In this document: positions 9,208 to 16,927 of the stretch, in pieces
Position numbering within the stretch: the stretch's first letter is position 1
Layout of the letters: each line of letters starts with the position of its first letter
NCBI GenBank assembly: GCA_040220135.1
Contig: JAVJTT010000032.1
Span: 1 to 64,000 of the forward strand
Origin: CAJXMH01 sp040220135
Lineage (GTDB): Bacteria > Bacteroidota > Bacteroidia > Flavobacteriales_E > Vicingaceae
Length of the DNA stretch: 64,000 bases
Reading direction: 5' to 3'
Made by a program: the position numbers and the translations under genes
Notes under the pieces: generated by a model
What the model was told of the DNA's origin: nothing
Database searches by the model: none
The model's input: only the letters and a program-made list of their open reading frames with translations

Positions 9208-9786
9208 ATGAAAATTGCCATTCAGCTTGTTTTACTTGCCATCGCAGCAGTTTTATCCTATTTAATTTACGACGGAATTCAAAACAAAATTGAATTTCAG
9301 AAAGAAGCAGAAAGCCGAAGAGAAATTGTTCAAGAGCGATTGCTAAACGTGGTTGAGGCTCAAAAAGAGTTTAAAACAGAAAAAGGTCGTTATGCTAATA
9401 GTTTCAACGAATTAATTGGCTTTTTGGAAAGTGATTCCCTAACCATTGTAAAAGCAATTGGCAGTGTTCCGGATACTATGACAGAGGTTGAAGCCGTTAA
9501 GCAAGGCATTGTTATTCGAGATACGGCTTTGGTTCCTGCTTCTACTATTTTCCCAGAAGGATTTGCCTTTGATTCTTTGCGTTATGTTCCCTTTAGTGGT
9601 GGCTCAGAATTTAAGATCAAAGCAGATGTTATTGAAAAAAACAAAGTAAACGTTAATGTATTTGAGACTTACACCACTTTAGGCGAAGTTTACAAAGGCT
9701 TGAATACAAAAAGCGAAAACGTTGACCTCGACGATCGCTTGCAAGTTGGTTCTTTAACCGAACCCATCACGAGCGGAAACTGGTAA
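9208..9786 (+). CDS. Membrane-anchored hypothetical protein
   Basis: Not assigned to a named family. It has 192 residues with one N-terminal membrane segment (about 4-23, IAIQLVLLAIAAVLSYLIY), followed by a charged helix that is probably a short coiled coil (25-60) and a mixed soluble domain. The N-terminus, with its long helix and then KTEKGRYANSFNELIGFL, resembles the start of pilin-like or pseudopilin proteins, but there is no prepilin cleavage motif, so this is only a resemblance. It is first in a probable operon with DUF3822, rsmD and coaD, 12 bases ahead of the DUF3822 gene. Confidence 0.75.
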   Translation: MKIAIQLVLLAIAAVLSYLIYDGIQNKIEFQKEAESRREIVQERLLNVVEAQKEFKTEKGRYANSFNELIGFLESDSLTIVKAIGSVPDTMTEVEAVKQGIVIRDTALVPASTIFPEGFAFDSLRYVPFSGGSEFKIKADVIEKNKVNVNVFETYTTLGEVYKGLNTKSENVDLDDRLQVGSLTEPITSGNW

Positions 9787-9798
9787 TCACCCCATTTT

Positions 9799-10656
9799 AT
9801 GGCTAACACTCCGGCGCTGCAAAAGCGATTTATCGACCAAAGTTACGAGTCGAAGCTTTCGCAATTGGAGTTGTACTTGAACTTAAGCAAGCAATACCTG
9901 CAAGCTTTGTACTACTCACCTGCCGATAAGCAATTTGTTGGCTTTGAAGAGTATTACCTTGGCGATAACGAAAGCTGGTCTTTGGCTTTAGATCCTATCC
10001 GATTAGCGGTTCAAGAATTTTCAGGAGATTTTAAACGGGTCCAACTTTGTTTATCTACTCCTATTTATACTCACATTCCTACGGTACTTTTTATTGAATC
10101 AGTGGCAGAAAATTATTTGTTACTCAACCATAAAGTGCCGGTAAAATCTTCTGAAGTAAAGAGCAATGAAGTAAGTAGTTTGCAGCTAACCGTAGCCTAT
10201 GAGTTTCCTTTTTTAATTGAAAATGTGTTTCAAGCGCATTTTAACCTTTCCGGAATTCATCACGAAAGTGTTGCCTTACTAGAATATTTTAGTGCCAAGA
10301 AAAAAAGAGAAAAAAACGAGGTCTACCTACACGTTCAATATCATCACTTTCACCTTGTTCAATTTAATGAGAATGGCTTGGTCTTCTACAATCGTTTTGA
10401 ATATTCTACGGTAGAGGATTTTATGTACTATTTGCTCTATGCCTTTGAACAATTGAAAATTGATCGAGAAAGTGTAAACCTCTTGGTTTTTGGGGAGCTG
10501 GAAGAGGAGTCTTCAGTTTACAAAATGCTCTACAAATACGTGAGGAAGTTGAATATTGAAAAGAGACCTAAAAGCATCAATGAATCTCAAGTTCTTAGTC
10601 AACTTGGCGAATCGCACTTCTTTAACCTATTTAATCAATACTTATGCGAATCATAG
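9799..10656 (+). CDS. DUF3822 family protein
   Basis: A soluble protein of 285 residues that I assign to DUF3822 by sequence character and position: in many Bacteroidota this gene sits directly before rsmD and coaD, as here. The family is thought to resemble the actin/hexokinase ATPase fold, but no catalytic activity is established and I see no canonical nucleotide motif. The start ATG follows the previous gene by 12 bases, and its 3' end overlaps rsmD by 13 bases, which suggests coupled translation. Confidence 0.82.
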   Translation: MANTPALQKRFIDQSYESKLSQLELYLNLSKQYLQALYYSPADKQFVGFEEYYLGDNESWSLALDPIRLAVQEFSGDFKRVQLCLSTPIYTHIPTVLFIESVAENYLLLNHKVPVKSSEVKSNEVSSLQLTVAYEFPFLIENVFQAHFNLSGIHHESVALLEYFSAKKKREKNEVYLHVQYHHFHLVQFNENGLVFYNRFEYSTVEDFMYYLLYAFEQLKIDRESVNLLVFGELEEESSVYKMLYKYVRKLNIEKRPKSINESQVLSQLGESHFFNLFNQYLCES

Positions 10657-11192
10657 GCGGCTCGCAGAAAGGCAGAAAATTCAGTCCCCCCAAAAAACTA
10701 CCGGTAAGACCCACTACAGATTTTGCCAAAGAAGGACTTTTTAATGTTCTCCAAAACCACCTCGACTTTGAAAACCTTAGCGTATTGGATCTTTGTGCCG
10801 GTACCGGGAACATGAGCTTTGAATTTGCTTCAAGAGGAGCACAAAAAGTGGTAGCTGTTGATCAGCATTTTGGCTGTATTAAATACATTAAAAACATTGC
10901 AAAAGAGCTAGAATTTAGCAGCCTGACGGCCTATAAAGCAGAACTAATTCGATTTTTAAAAAAGCCAAGCAAGCAAACTCCCTTTGACCTCATTTTTGCA
11001 GACCCTCCATATGGCATGGAAGGCACAGAAAAGCTTGCAGACCTGGTTTTTGAATCCAACTTGCTTGTTTCAAACGGTTTGTTTGTTCTGGAGCATAACC
11101 GAGATTTTACATTCAACGACCATCCCCTTTTCCTCTTGAGCAGGAAATATGGAAATGTTAACTTTACTTTCTTTCAAGCTACTCATACATGA
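10644..11192 (+). CDS. rsmD: 16S rRNA (guanine(966)-N2)-methyltransferase RsmD
   Basis: A 182-residue Rossmann-fold methyltransferase. The N-terminus MRIIGGSQKGRKF and RPTTDFAKEGLFNVL are typical of RsmD. The SAM-binding loop is LDLCAGTGNMSFEFASRGA, and the catalytic motif IV is FADPPYG. RsmD methylates G966 of 16S rRNA in the 30S subunit. The gene overlaps its neighbours on both sides (13 bases with DUF3822, ATGA with coaD). Confidence 0.95.
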   Translation: MRIIGGSQKGRKFSPPKKLPVRPTTDFAKEGLFNVLQNHLDFENLSVLDLCAGTGNMSFEFASRGAQKVVAVDQHFGCIKYIKNIAKELEFSSLTAYKAELIRFLKKPSKQTPFDLIFADPPYGMEGTEKLADLVFESNLLVSNGLFVLEHNRDFTFNDHPLFLLSRKYGNVNFTFFQATHT

Positions 11193-11644
11193 AGAAAATA
11201 GCAGTTTTTCCGGGTTCTTTCGACCCCATTACTTTAGGCCACGTTTCAGTGGTAAAGCGCGCGCTTCCCCTGTTTGATGAAATTATTGTGGCCATTGGAA
11301 ACAATTCTCAGAAGAACTACATGTTCGACTTACATCAAAGAGCAGACTGGATTGAGGGAGCTTTCAAAGACAAAAAGATCAAAGTTGACATTTATAACAC
11401 TTTAACGATTGAGTATTGTCAATCAGTTGGGGCACAATATTTACTTCGAGGCCTCCGAAATCAAATGGACTTTGAATATGAACGTTCCATTGCACAAATG
11501 AATCGCCAACTGAATTCAGAAATAGAAACGGTATTTCTTTTCACTGAATTAGAGTATGCGGCAATAAACTCTACCATTGTACGTGATATCATTCGGAACA
11601 ATGGCGATGCCAGTCAATTTATTCCGAATAACATCGTTTATTAG
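11189..11644 (+). CDS. coaD: Phosphopantetheine adenylyltransferase
   Basis: CoaD of 151 residues, within the usual size range, catalysing the penultimate step of coenzyme A synthesis (4'-phosphopantetheine + ATP to dephospho-CoA). The nucleotidyltransferase signature PGSFDPITLGH (TxGH form) is at residues 8-18, with LRGLRNQMDFEYE and the C-terminal NSTIVRDIIRNNGD also present. It starts inside the rsmD stop (ATGA), so the two are translationally coupled. Confidence 0.97.
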   Translation: MKKIAVFPGSFDPITLGHVSVVKRALPLFDEIIVAIGNNSQKNYMFDLHQRADWIEGAFKDKKIKVDIYNTLTIEYCQSVGAQYLLRGLRNQMDFEYERSIAQMNRQLNSEIETVFLFTELEYAAINSTIVRDIIRNNGDASQFIPNNIVY

Positions 11645-11646
11645 AA

Positions 11647-13014
11647 ATGAAATTACTCTCCATTCTATTCTGCTGCCTTTTGTGCTTTCCTTTGTTTTCA
11701 GCGGAAACGGTAGTGCAAGGGAACATTAATGGTTTTGATACCAAAACCATTAAGCTAGCGGTTGTGGAAGACTTTATCACTTCTAACAAAAAGTATATCG
11801 CGGAATCTACCATACAAGAAGGAAGTTTTAAGCTAGTCATTAAGTTGGAAGAGGTACAACAGCTTTTTCTTAAAGTTGAAGATAAAGAAAGTAGCTTTTT
11901 CGCTGAACCAGGTAAGGTGTATAACTTGCTTTTAAGCTATGACCTAAGTAAAAATGAAGGCCGAGCCTATAACAAGATCTTAGATTTAAAAATGGCTTAC
12001 CCAAAAGCGGGTGAGCTTAATCAAAAGATAAAGTCTTTTAATGGCGAAATGAGGGATTTCTTTGCAGAGAATCACGAAAAGTTTATTGTAAAAAATGCTT
12101 CGAAGGAAATTGAAAATTTTATCGGCAAAATGGAGGCAGAAGAAAAATACCAAAGCCCTGCCTTTGTTGAAAATTATGTACGCTATGCCCTAGCCAACTT
12201 AAAAGACATAAACCAAGAACCCAAAAAAGCACTTTTTGAAAGCTACTTGCAAGGCCAAGATGTTCTTTATCACCACAAAGAATACATGAATTTTTTTCTA
12301 CAGTTTTTTCAAGAGGATTTTGGCCAGTTTTGCATTACCAAAGAAGGGGCAAAACTATTGAGAGCTATTATGTTTGAAAAAGACATGGAGCAAAGCCTCA
12401 AGCTTATCGAAGCAGGTAAATCTTTTAAACAAAGAGCTTTGGCTGAACTCTATTTTATTAACGGCTTATTCGAAGTCTACCACAAAAAAACAATTGAGCA
12501 GGAAAGTAATTTAGCCATGCTAACCCAACTATCAGAAAAAGCGAGCAATCCCGAGGCAAGGCAAATTGCAAAGTCTGTTTTAAATGCTTTAGAAGCTTAC
12601 GGAAAAGAGCAAGTCGCACCTGCCTTTAGTCTTTATAACCAAAAAGGTGAATTGCTTCAACTCAGCGATTTCAAAGGCAAACCTGTTTATTTAAATTTTT
12701 GGGCAGATTGGTCTATTCCCAGTTTAAAGCAATTAAGTGTTTTAAAAAAGCTTCATCAAGATTATGGTGACAAAATTCACTTTGTTAGTATCAACTTAGA
12801 TGAAGATCCGGAAAAAATGAATCAGATCATTGCTGATCGTGAATTAAAGTGGACCTTCTTGCATTACAACAACGATTATGAGATCCGAGAAAAATACCAA
12901 GTAAAGGCGGTGCCATCCTATTATTTGATCGATGAGAATGGCAAAATGCTGAATGCTTACGCCCCAGGCCCTGTCGAAATTGAGCGAAAGCTTTACCAAA
13001 TGAGTCAGCAGTAA
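11647..13014 (+). CDS. Thioredoxin-fold (TlpA-like) protein without catalytic cysteines
   Basis: Has 455 residues with a Sec signal peptide (MKLLSILFCCLLCFPLFSA), a DUF4369-like beta domain (about 20-100), a helical middle and a C-terminal TlpA/AhpC-type thioredoxin domain (about 322-455). The active-site position reads WADWSIPSLKQ (355-359, WSIPS) where WCxPC is expected, so both redox cysteines are replaced by serine. The cis-proline region (AVPSYYLID) is intact. It therefore cannot act as a normal disulfide reductase; a binding or scaffold role in the periplasm is possible. The gene follows coaD by two bases. A weak AAAAGC/GCTTTT hairpin lies just downstream (13013-13030). Confidence 0.85.
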   Translation: MKLLSILFCCLLCFPLFSAETVVQGNINGFDTKTIKLAVVEDFITSNKKYIAESTIQEGSFKLVIKLEEVQQLFLKVEDKESSFFAEPGKVYNLLLSYDLSKNEGRAYNKILDLKMAYPKAGELNQKIKSFNGEMRDFFAENHEKFIVKNASKEIENFIGKMEAEEKYQSPAFVENYVRYALANLKDINQEPKKALFESYLQGQDVLYHHKEYMNFFLQFFQEDFGQFCITKEGAKLLRAIMFEKDMEQSLKLIEAGKSFKQRALAELYFINGLFEVYHKKTIEQESNLAMLTQLSEKASNPEARQIAKSVLNALEAYGKEQVAPAFSLYNQKGELLQLSDFKGKPVYLNFWADWSIPSLKQLSVLKKLHQDYGDKIHFVSINLDEDPEKMNQIIADRELKWTFLHYNNDYEIREKYQVKAVPSYYLIDENGKMLNAYAPGPVEIERKLYQMSQQ

Positions 13015-13069
13015 AAGCAAAGCAGCTTTTCCCTATTTTTATAGAGGTAATTAAAGTAAACTTATTCTC

Positions 13070-14017
13070 ATGGAAAGCTACATCAGCACGCTCATTTTTG
13101 TCATCATTTCGCTCCTCTTGTTAAAAGGAGCCTTTTTTATGGTCAAACAACAAACCTCCGGAATCGTAGAGCGATTTGGCCGGTTTAATAGCATTCGAAC
13201 TTCAGGTTTGCAGTTAAAAATTCCCTTTATCGATCGGGTGGTCGGGCGAATAAATTTAAAAGTTCAGCAGCTTGATGTGATGGTGGAAACCAAAACTCGT
13301 GATGATGTTTTTGTTCGTCTAAAGATTTCCGTACAATTTCAAGTAGTAAGGTCGAAAGTGTACGATGCCTTTTACAAGTTGGAAAACTCTTCGGCGCAAA
13401 TCACCTCCTATGTATTTGATGTAGTGCGAGCAGAAGTTCCCAAAATGAAATTGGATGATGTATTTGTTCGTAAAGACGATATTGCCATTGCTGTAAAAGG
13501 TGAACTAAATGATGCCATGCAGGATTATGGCTATGACATTATTAAAACGTTGGTCACAGATATTGACCCGGATGAACAAGTAAAATCGGCCATGAATCGG
13601 ATTAACGCCTCTGAAAGAGAGAAAGTTGCCGCTGAATTTGAAGCAGAAGCAGACCGGATTAAAATTGTGGCAAAAGCCAGTGCTGAAGCTGAAAGCAAGC
13701 GCCTTCAAGGACAAGGAATTGCCGATCAAAGAAGAGAAATTGCTCGTGGCTTAGAAGAAAGTGTAGAAGTACTAAATAAGGTGGGAATTAACTCGCAAGA
13801 AGCCTCTGCTTTAATTGTAGTAACGCAACATTACGACACATTGCAATCGCTTGGTGAAGAAACAGACAGCAATTTAATTTTATTGCCCAATGCCCCACAA
13901 GCAGGAAGTGATATGTTGAACAACATGATTGCTTCTTTTACGGCTTCCAATCAAATTGGAGAAAAAATGAAAGCCAAAAACAAACAAAAGAAAGACGACC
14001 AAGAAAGCAATTCTTAA
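13070..14017 (+). CDS. SPFH/Band 7 (stomatin-like) membrane protein
   Basis: Encodes 315 residues with one N-terminal membrane segment (about 5-23) followed by an SPFH domain (TSGIVERFGRF, GLQLKIPFIDRVVGRINLKVQQLDV). Next comes an Ala/Glu-rich coiled coil (about 180-230, SEREKVAAEFEAEADRIKI) and a basic, polar tail. Stomatin-type proteins form large membrane rings or microdomains and often assist proteases or channels. No NfeD partner gene is adjacent. ftsH is 3 kb away but not in the same operon. Confidence 0.92.
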   Translation: MESYISTLIFVIISLLLLKGAFFMVKQQTSGIVERFGRFNSIRTSGLQLKIPFIDRVVGRINLKVQQLDVMVETKTRDDVFVRLKISVQFQVVRSKVYDAFYKLENSSAQITSYVFDVVRAEVPKMKLDDVFVRKDDIAIAVKGELNDAMQDYGYDIIKTLVTDIDPDEQVKSAMNRINASEREKVAAEFEAEADRIKIVAKASAEAESKRLQGQGIADQRREIARGLEESVEVLNKVGINSQEASALIVVTQHYDTLQSLGEETDSNLILLPNAPQAGSDMLNNMIASFTASNQIGEKMKAKNKQKKDDQESNS

Positions 14018-14063
14018 AGTGCAGTCTTGCTTTGGCATGACTTAACTCCTTTGATTAGCTAGA

Positions 14064-14669
14064 TTAAAAGAGACTTCGAATAGAGGGATAAGTTTCACGC
14101 AAGGCTTTTTTAACTTCCTTAGTCTTTAACCAAAGTGCTTCTTCAATGTCTTCTTCCGCTTGAGGTTTTAAGACATTTTCGCTGGCCGTCTCCATTTCAT
14201 ACCAATGGGTTTGCTTTAAAATTATTTTTTCCCCCAAAGTATAAATGTGATAGGTTGAAGGTAACTTTTCCAACACCAATAAACCTTCGAGACCGCACTC
14301 CTCTTCAACTTCACGCACCGCTGCTTCTTCAATTGACTCTTCGGCTTCGACTTTTCCTTTTGGAAGATCCCATTTCCCCAGTCGTTTAATCCACAGCATT
14401 TCCCCTTTTTGGTTGCGCACTCTGCCACCAGCAGCCTGAATTTGAGTAAAGGTATTTTGAAATTCTTGCCAGACCTTTTGGCTGTCTTTGCAAATAAAAT
14501 GGATGCACATACTATGCTCTACTTCCTTTAAAAGCCAATCAACCACTGCTTGAAAAATAACAAGCGATGGATTTTTTATGAACATTACGGACACTGATTG
14601 TTCATATTTTTCAACCTTTTCAGCGAAACAAAGGGCGTGTTCCTTGATAAAAACTTGATACTTTTGCAT
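14064..14669 (-). CDS. NUDIX hydrolase
   Basis: A 201-residue protein. The N-terminal 85 residues are not assigned. The C-terminal part has a complete Nudix box, G-x5-E-x7-REVEEECGL, beginning at LPKGKVEAEESIEEA, with KGEMLWIKRLGKWDLPKG before it. NUDIX enzymes cleave nucleoside diphosphates linked to another group; the substrate here cannot be told. It diverges from pyrE, with only two bases between the start codons, so its promoter must lie inside pyrE; TACTTTCG at 14697-14704 (minus strand) is a candidate. Confidence 0.9.
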   Translation of the reverse strand: MQKYQVFIKEHALCFAEKVEKYEQSVSVMFIKNPSLVIFQAVVDWLLKEVEHSMCIHFICKDSQKVWQEFQNTFTQIQAAGGRVRNQKGEMLWIKRLGKWDLPKGKVEAEESIEEAAVREVEEECGLEGLLVLEKLPSTYHIYTLGEKIILKQTHWYEMETASENVLKPQAEEDIEEALWLKTKEVKKALRETYPSIRSLF

Positions 14670-14677
14670 GTATGCAA
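14659..14677. promoter_or_regulatory. Shared start-codon palindrome and -7 box of NUDIX/pyrE
   Basis: TTGCATGTATGCAA (14664-14677) is a perfect palindrome around a GT centre and contains both divergent ATG codons. On the plus strand TACTTTTG (14659-14666) fits the -7 box and ends five bases before the pyrE ATG. No TTG sits at the expected -33 distance (the nearest is 12 bases away). Confidence 0.45.
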
Positions 14678-15319
14678 GTTAATAAAGATACCGCTTCGAA
14701 AGTAGCTGAATTTCTACTTCAAATTAAAGCGATTAAATTGAATAAGAAAGAGCCCTTTCAATGGGCTTCAGGATGGAATTCGCCTATCTATTGCGACAAT
14801 CGAAAAACACTTTCCTTTCCGAAAGTGAGGACTTTCATTCGTCAGAAATACGCAGAGACCATTCAAGAGAACTTTGGTCAGGTAGATGTTATTGCCGGCG
14901 TAGCTACCGGAGGTATTGCTCAAGGCGCTTTGGTGGCGCAAGAGTTAGAATTGCCCTTTATTTATGTTCGTTCTTCTAGCAAAGGACACGGCTTGCAGAA
15001 TTTAATTGAAGGGGAAGTGGAATCTGGTCAAAGGGTAGTTGTTATCGAAGATTTAATCTCTACCGGCATGAGCAGTCTAAATGCCGTGCAAGCCCTACGT
15101 GAAAAAGGATGTCACGTAGTGGGCATGGTAGCCATCTTTTCATATGGCTTTCAAGTGGCCAAAAGTAATTTCCAGAATTATCAATGCCCACTTTATACAC
15201 TAAGCGATTACAGTAGCTTAATAGAAGTAGCTTTAGAAAGTGGCTACATTAACCAAGAAGATATTAAATCATTAAAAAGCTGGAGAGAAGATCCGGCAAA
15301 TTGGAAGGTATACGCATGA
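14672..15319 (+). CDS. pyrE: Orotate phosphoribosyltransferase
   Basis: PyrE of 215 residues converts orotate and PRPP to OMP in pyrimidine synthesis. Type I phosphoribosyltransferase features are visible: FQWASGWNSPIYCDNR near the N-terminus, the flexible-loop region SSSKGHGLQN, and the PRPP-binding motif VVVIEDLISTGMSS. The 3' end overlaps the following SRPBCC gene by ATGA. The gene may be transcribed with no or almost no leader, because the only obvious -7 box abuts the start codon. Confidence 0.96.
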   Translation: MQVNKDTASKVAEFLLQIKAIKLNKKEPFQWASGWNSPIYCDNRKTLSFPKVRTFIRQKYAETIQENFGQVDVIAGVATGGIAQGALVAQELELPFIYVRSSSKGHGLQNLIEGEVESGQRVVVIEDLISTGMSSLNAVQALREKGCHVVGMVAIFSYGFQVAKSNFQNYQCPLYTLSDYSSLIEVALESGYINQEDIKSLKSWREDPANWKVYA

Positions 15320-15720
15320 CAGTAATTGAAACAAAAAAAGAAGTATCGTCCAATAGTCCACAAAAGCTATTTGACTTTTTAACCGACATGAACAACTTCG
15401 AAGCTTTAATGCCGGAAGGAAAGGTAGAAAAGTGGAACTCAGAAAAAGATCAATGCGAGTTTACCATTAAAGGAATGGCTCGAATTGGACTTAAAATAGT
15501 GGATACCGAATCCCCAAATCGCATTCAAATAGAATCTTTTGGCAAAGTGCCTTTCCCTTTTACACTTGAAATTTGTCTCGACGAAAAAGACAATGAAGGT
15601 AGTGAAGTCTACATGACTTTTAAAGGGGAGATCAATGCTTTTATGAAGATGATGGTAGAAAAGCCCTTGCGTAATTTTTTCAACATGTTAGTTGAAAAAG
15701 CAGCTACACTCTCCCTATAA
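15316..15720 (+). CDS. SRPBCC (START-like) family protein
   Basis: Encodes 134 residues from ATG at 15316, which overlaps the pyrE stop (ATGA); a longer reading from TTG at 15301 is less likely. The N-terminus (KEVSSNSPQKLFDFLTDMNNFEALMP) and alternating strands are typical of the Bet v1/polyketide-cyclase-like fold, which binds hydrophobic ligands in a central cavity. No ligand or enzymatic role can be assigned. Its 3' end overlaps the convergent birA gene by 17 bases, with no room for a terminator. Confidence 0.85.
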   Translation: MTVIETKKEVSSNSPQKLFDFLTDMNNFEALMPEGKVEKWNSEKDQCEFTIKGMARIGLKIVDTESPNRIQIESFGKVPFPFTLEICLDEKDNEGSEVYMTFKGEINAFMKMMVEKPLRNFFNMLVEKAATLSL

Positions 15721-16456
15721 ATTTAATTTCCTTTAAATCGAAAGCTAGTATGGCTTCTTCCTTCTTAACTAGGAGTTTCCCATCTTCTGCTACATCAACA
15801 ATGGTGGCGACAAACTTGTGGGCTTTATCTTGAAAACGGTAAGGCACTTTAAAAGCAAATAAATGCGTTAGATATCGCTTTTTAATTTGTTGAAATTTCT
15901 GCTCTTTCAATAAATTGTAATGCTCTTTAAAAATGGGCTGCCAAGCTTGTAAAAGTGATTTTCGGTTGTACTCTTTTTTATTTTGTAAAGCTAAAGACGT
16001 AGCACTTTGACTAAGTTTTCCGAATTCTTTTTGGTTCACATTTATCCCAACGCCCAAAATAGAGGCTCGTATTTTACTTCCACTCAAGTTGTTCTCAATT
16101 AATATACCGGCTACTTTTTTGCCCTCAATTAAAATATCATTTGGCCACTTCACCTTTACTTCTTTGGCTGACAAACTGGCCAATAACTCGGCTAATGAAT
16201 TTGCCACTAGCATGCTCAAATAAAACTGTTTTTCTACCTCCATGTAAGGCTCTACTACAAGGCTAAACAACAGATTCTTAGACTCCTCTGCTGTCCATTG
16301 ACTTCCCCTTTGGCCTTTCCCATGGCGTTGAAAATCGGCCCAAATTAAATCTCCCTCTCTGGCCTTTTTGGCATTCAAAGCTGCTAAGGCATAGATATTG
16401 GTTGAATCCAATTCAGAAATATGAAATATTTGAAATTTAAAATCGCTTGAACTCAT
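15704..16456 (-). CDS. birA: Biotin--[acetyl-CoA-carboxylase] ligase
   Basis: A biotin protein ligase of 250 residues, the short (group I) form without an N-terminal DNA-binding domain, so it should be an enzyme only and not a biotin repressor. Motifs: DFQRHGKGQRGSQW (biotinyl-AMP binding loop), VKWPNDILIEGKKVAGILIE and GVGINVNQ, followed by a C-terminal SH3-like part. It attaches biotin to the carrier domain of acyl-CoA carboxylases. It diverges from rsfS across 84 bp. Confidence 0.93.
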   Translation of the reverse strand: MSSSDFKFQIFHISELDSTNIYALAALNAKKAREGDLIWADFQRHGKGQRGSQWTAEESKNLLFSLVVEPYMEVEKQFYLSMLVANSLAELLASLSAKEVKVKWPNDILIEGKKVAGILIENNLSGSKIRASILGVGINVNQKEFGKLSQSATSLALQNKKEYNRKSLLQAWQPIFKEHYNLLKEQKFQQIKKRYLTHLFAFKVPYRFQDKAHKFVATIVDVAEDGKLLVKKEEAILAFDLKEIKFIGRV

Positions 16457-16489
16457 TTATTTATAAGGCATAGCAAATAGCAAAGTAAG

Positions 16490-16518
16490 TTTAACGAAGG
16501 TTGAAATCCTTACTTTTG
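16490..16518 (+). promoter_or_regulatory. Probable promoter of rsfS-ftsH operon
   Basis: TACTTTTG (16511-16518) matches the -7 consensus exactly. The -33 position, 18 bases upstream, reads TTT instead of TTG. The leader to the rsfS ATG is about 20 bases. Confidence 0.5.
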
Positions 16519-16540
16519 CACTTTATTCGCAAACGAATTT

Positions 16541-16918
16541 ATGGCTAAAAAGAAGAAAGCACTAAAATCAGACGAATTGTCAGCCCAAATTGTTAAAGGC
16601 ATACAAGAAAAAAAAGGGGAAAACATTGTACTCTTAGACCTTACAGGAGTAGATGGGGCAGTTACAGATTACTTTGTGATTTGTGAAGCAAATTCCTCAA
16701 CGCAAATTGGAGCAATTCGTGATTCGATTGAAGAAGAAGTAAGAAAATCAAGTGGAGAAAAACCTTGGCACGTTGAAGGAACATCTAACTTAGAGTGGGT
16801 GTTGTTAGACTATGTTGATGTAGTAGCACACGTTTTTAATCCTGAAAAAAGAGCTTATTTTAATCTCGAAGGACTATGGGCAGATGCAGACATCAAGGAA
16901 ATTGAAGCGATATATTAA
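16541..16918 (+). CDS. rsfS: Ribosome silencing factor RsfS
   Basis: A 125-residue RsfS/Iojap protein, which binds ribosomal protein L14 and blocks subunit joining when nutrients are scarce. Characteristic stretches are VTDYFVICEANSSTQIGAI, KPWHVEGTSNLEWVLLDY and VDVVAHVFNPEKRAYF. It is the first gene of a run with ftsH (9-base gap), DUF2007, cdsA and psd. The rsfS-ftsH pairing is common in Bacteroidota. Confidence 0.95.
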   Translation: MAKKKKALKSDELSAQIVKGIQEKKGENIVLLDLTGVDGAVTDYFVICEANSSTQIGAIRDSIEEEVRKSSGEKPWHVEGTSNLEWVLLDYVDVVAHVFNPEKRAYFNLEGLWADADIKEIEAIY

Positions 16919-16927
16919 GAGATAGAA

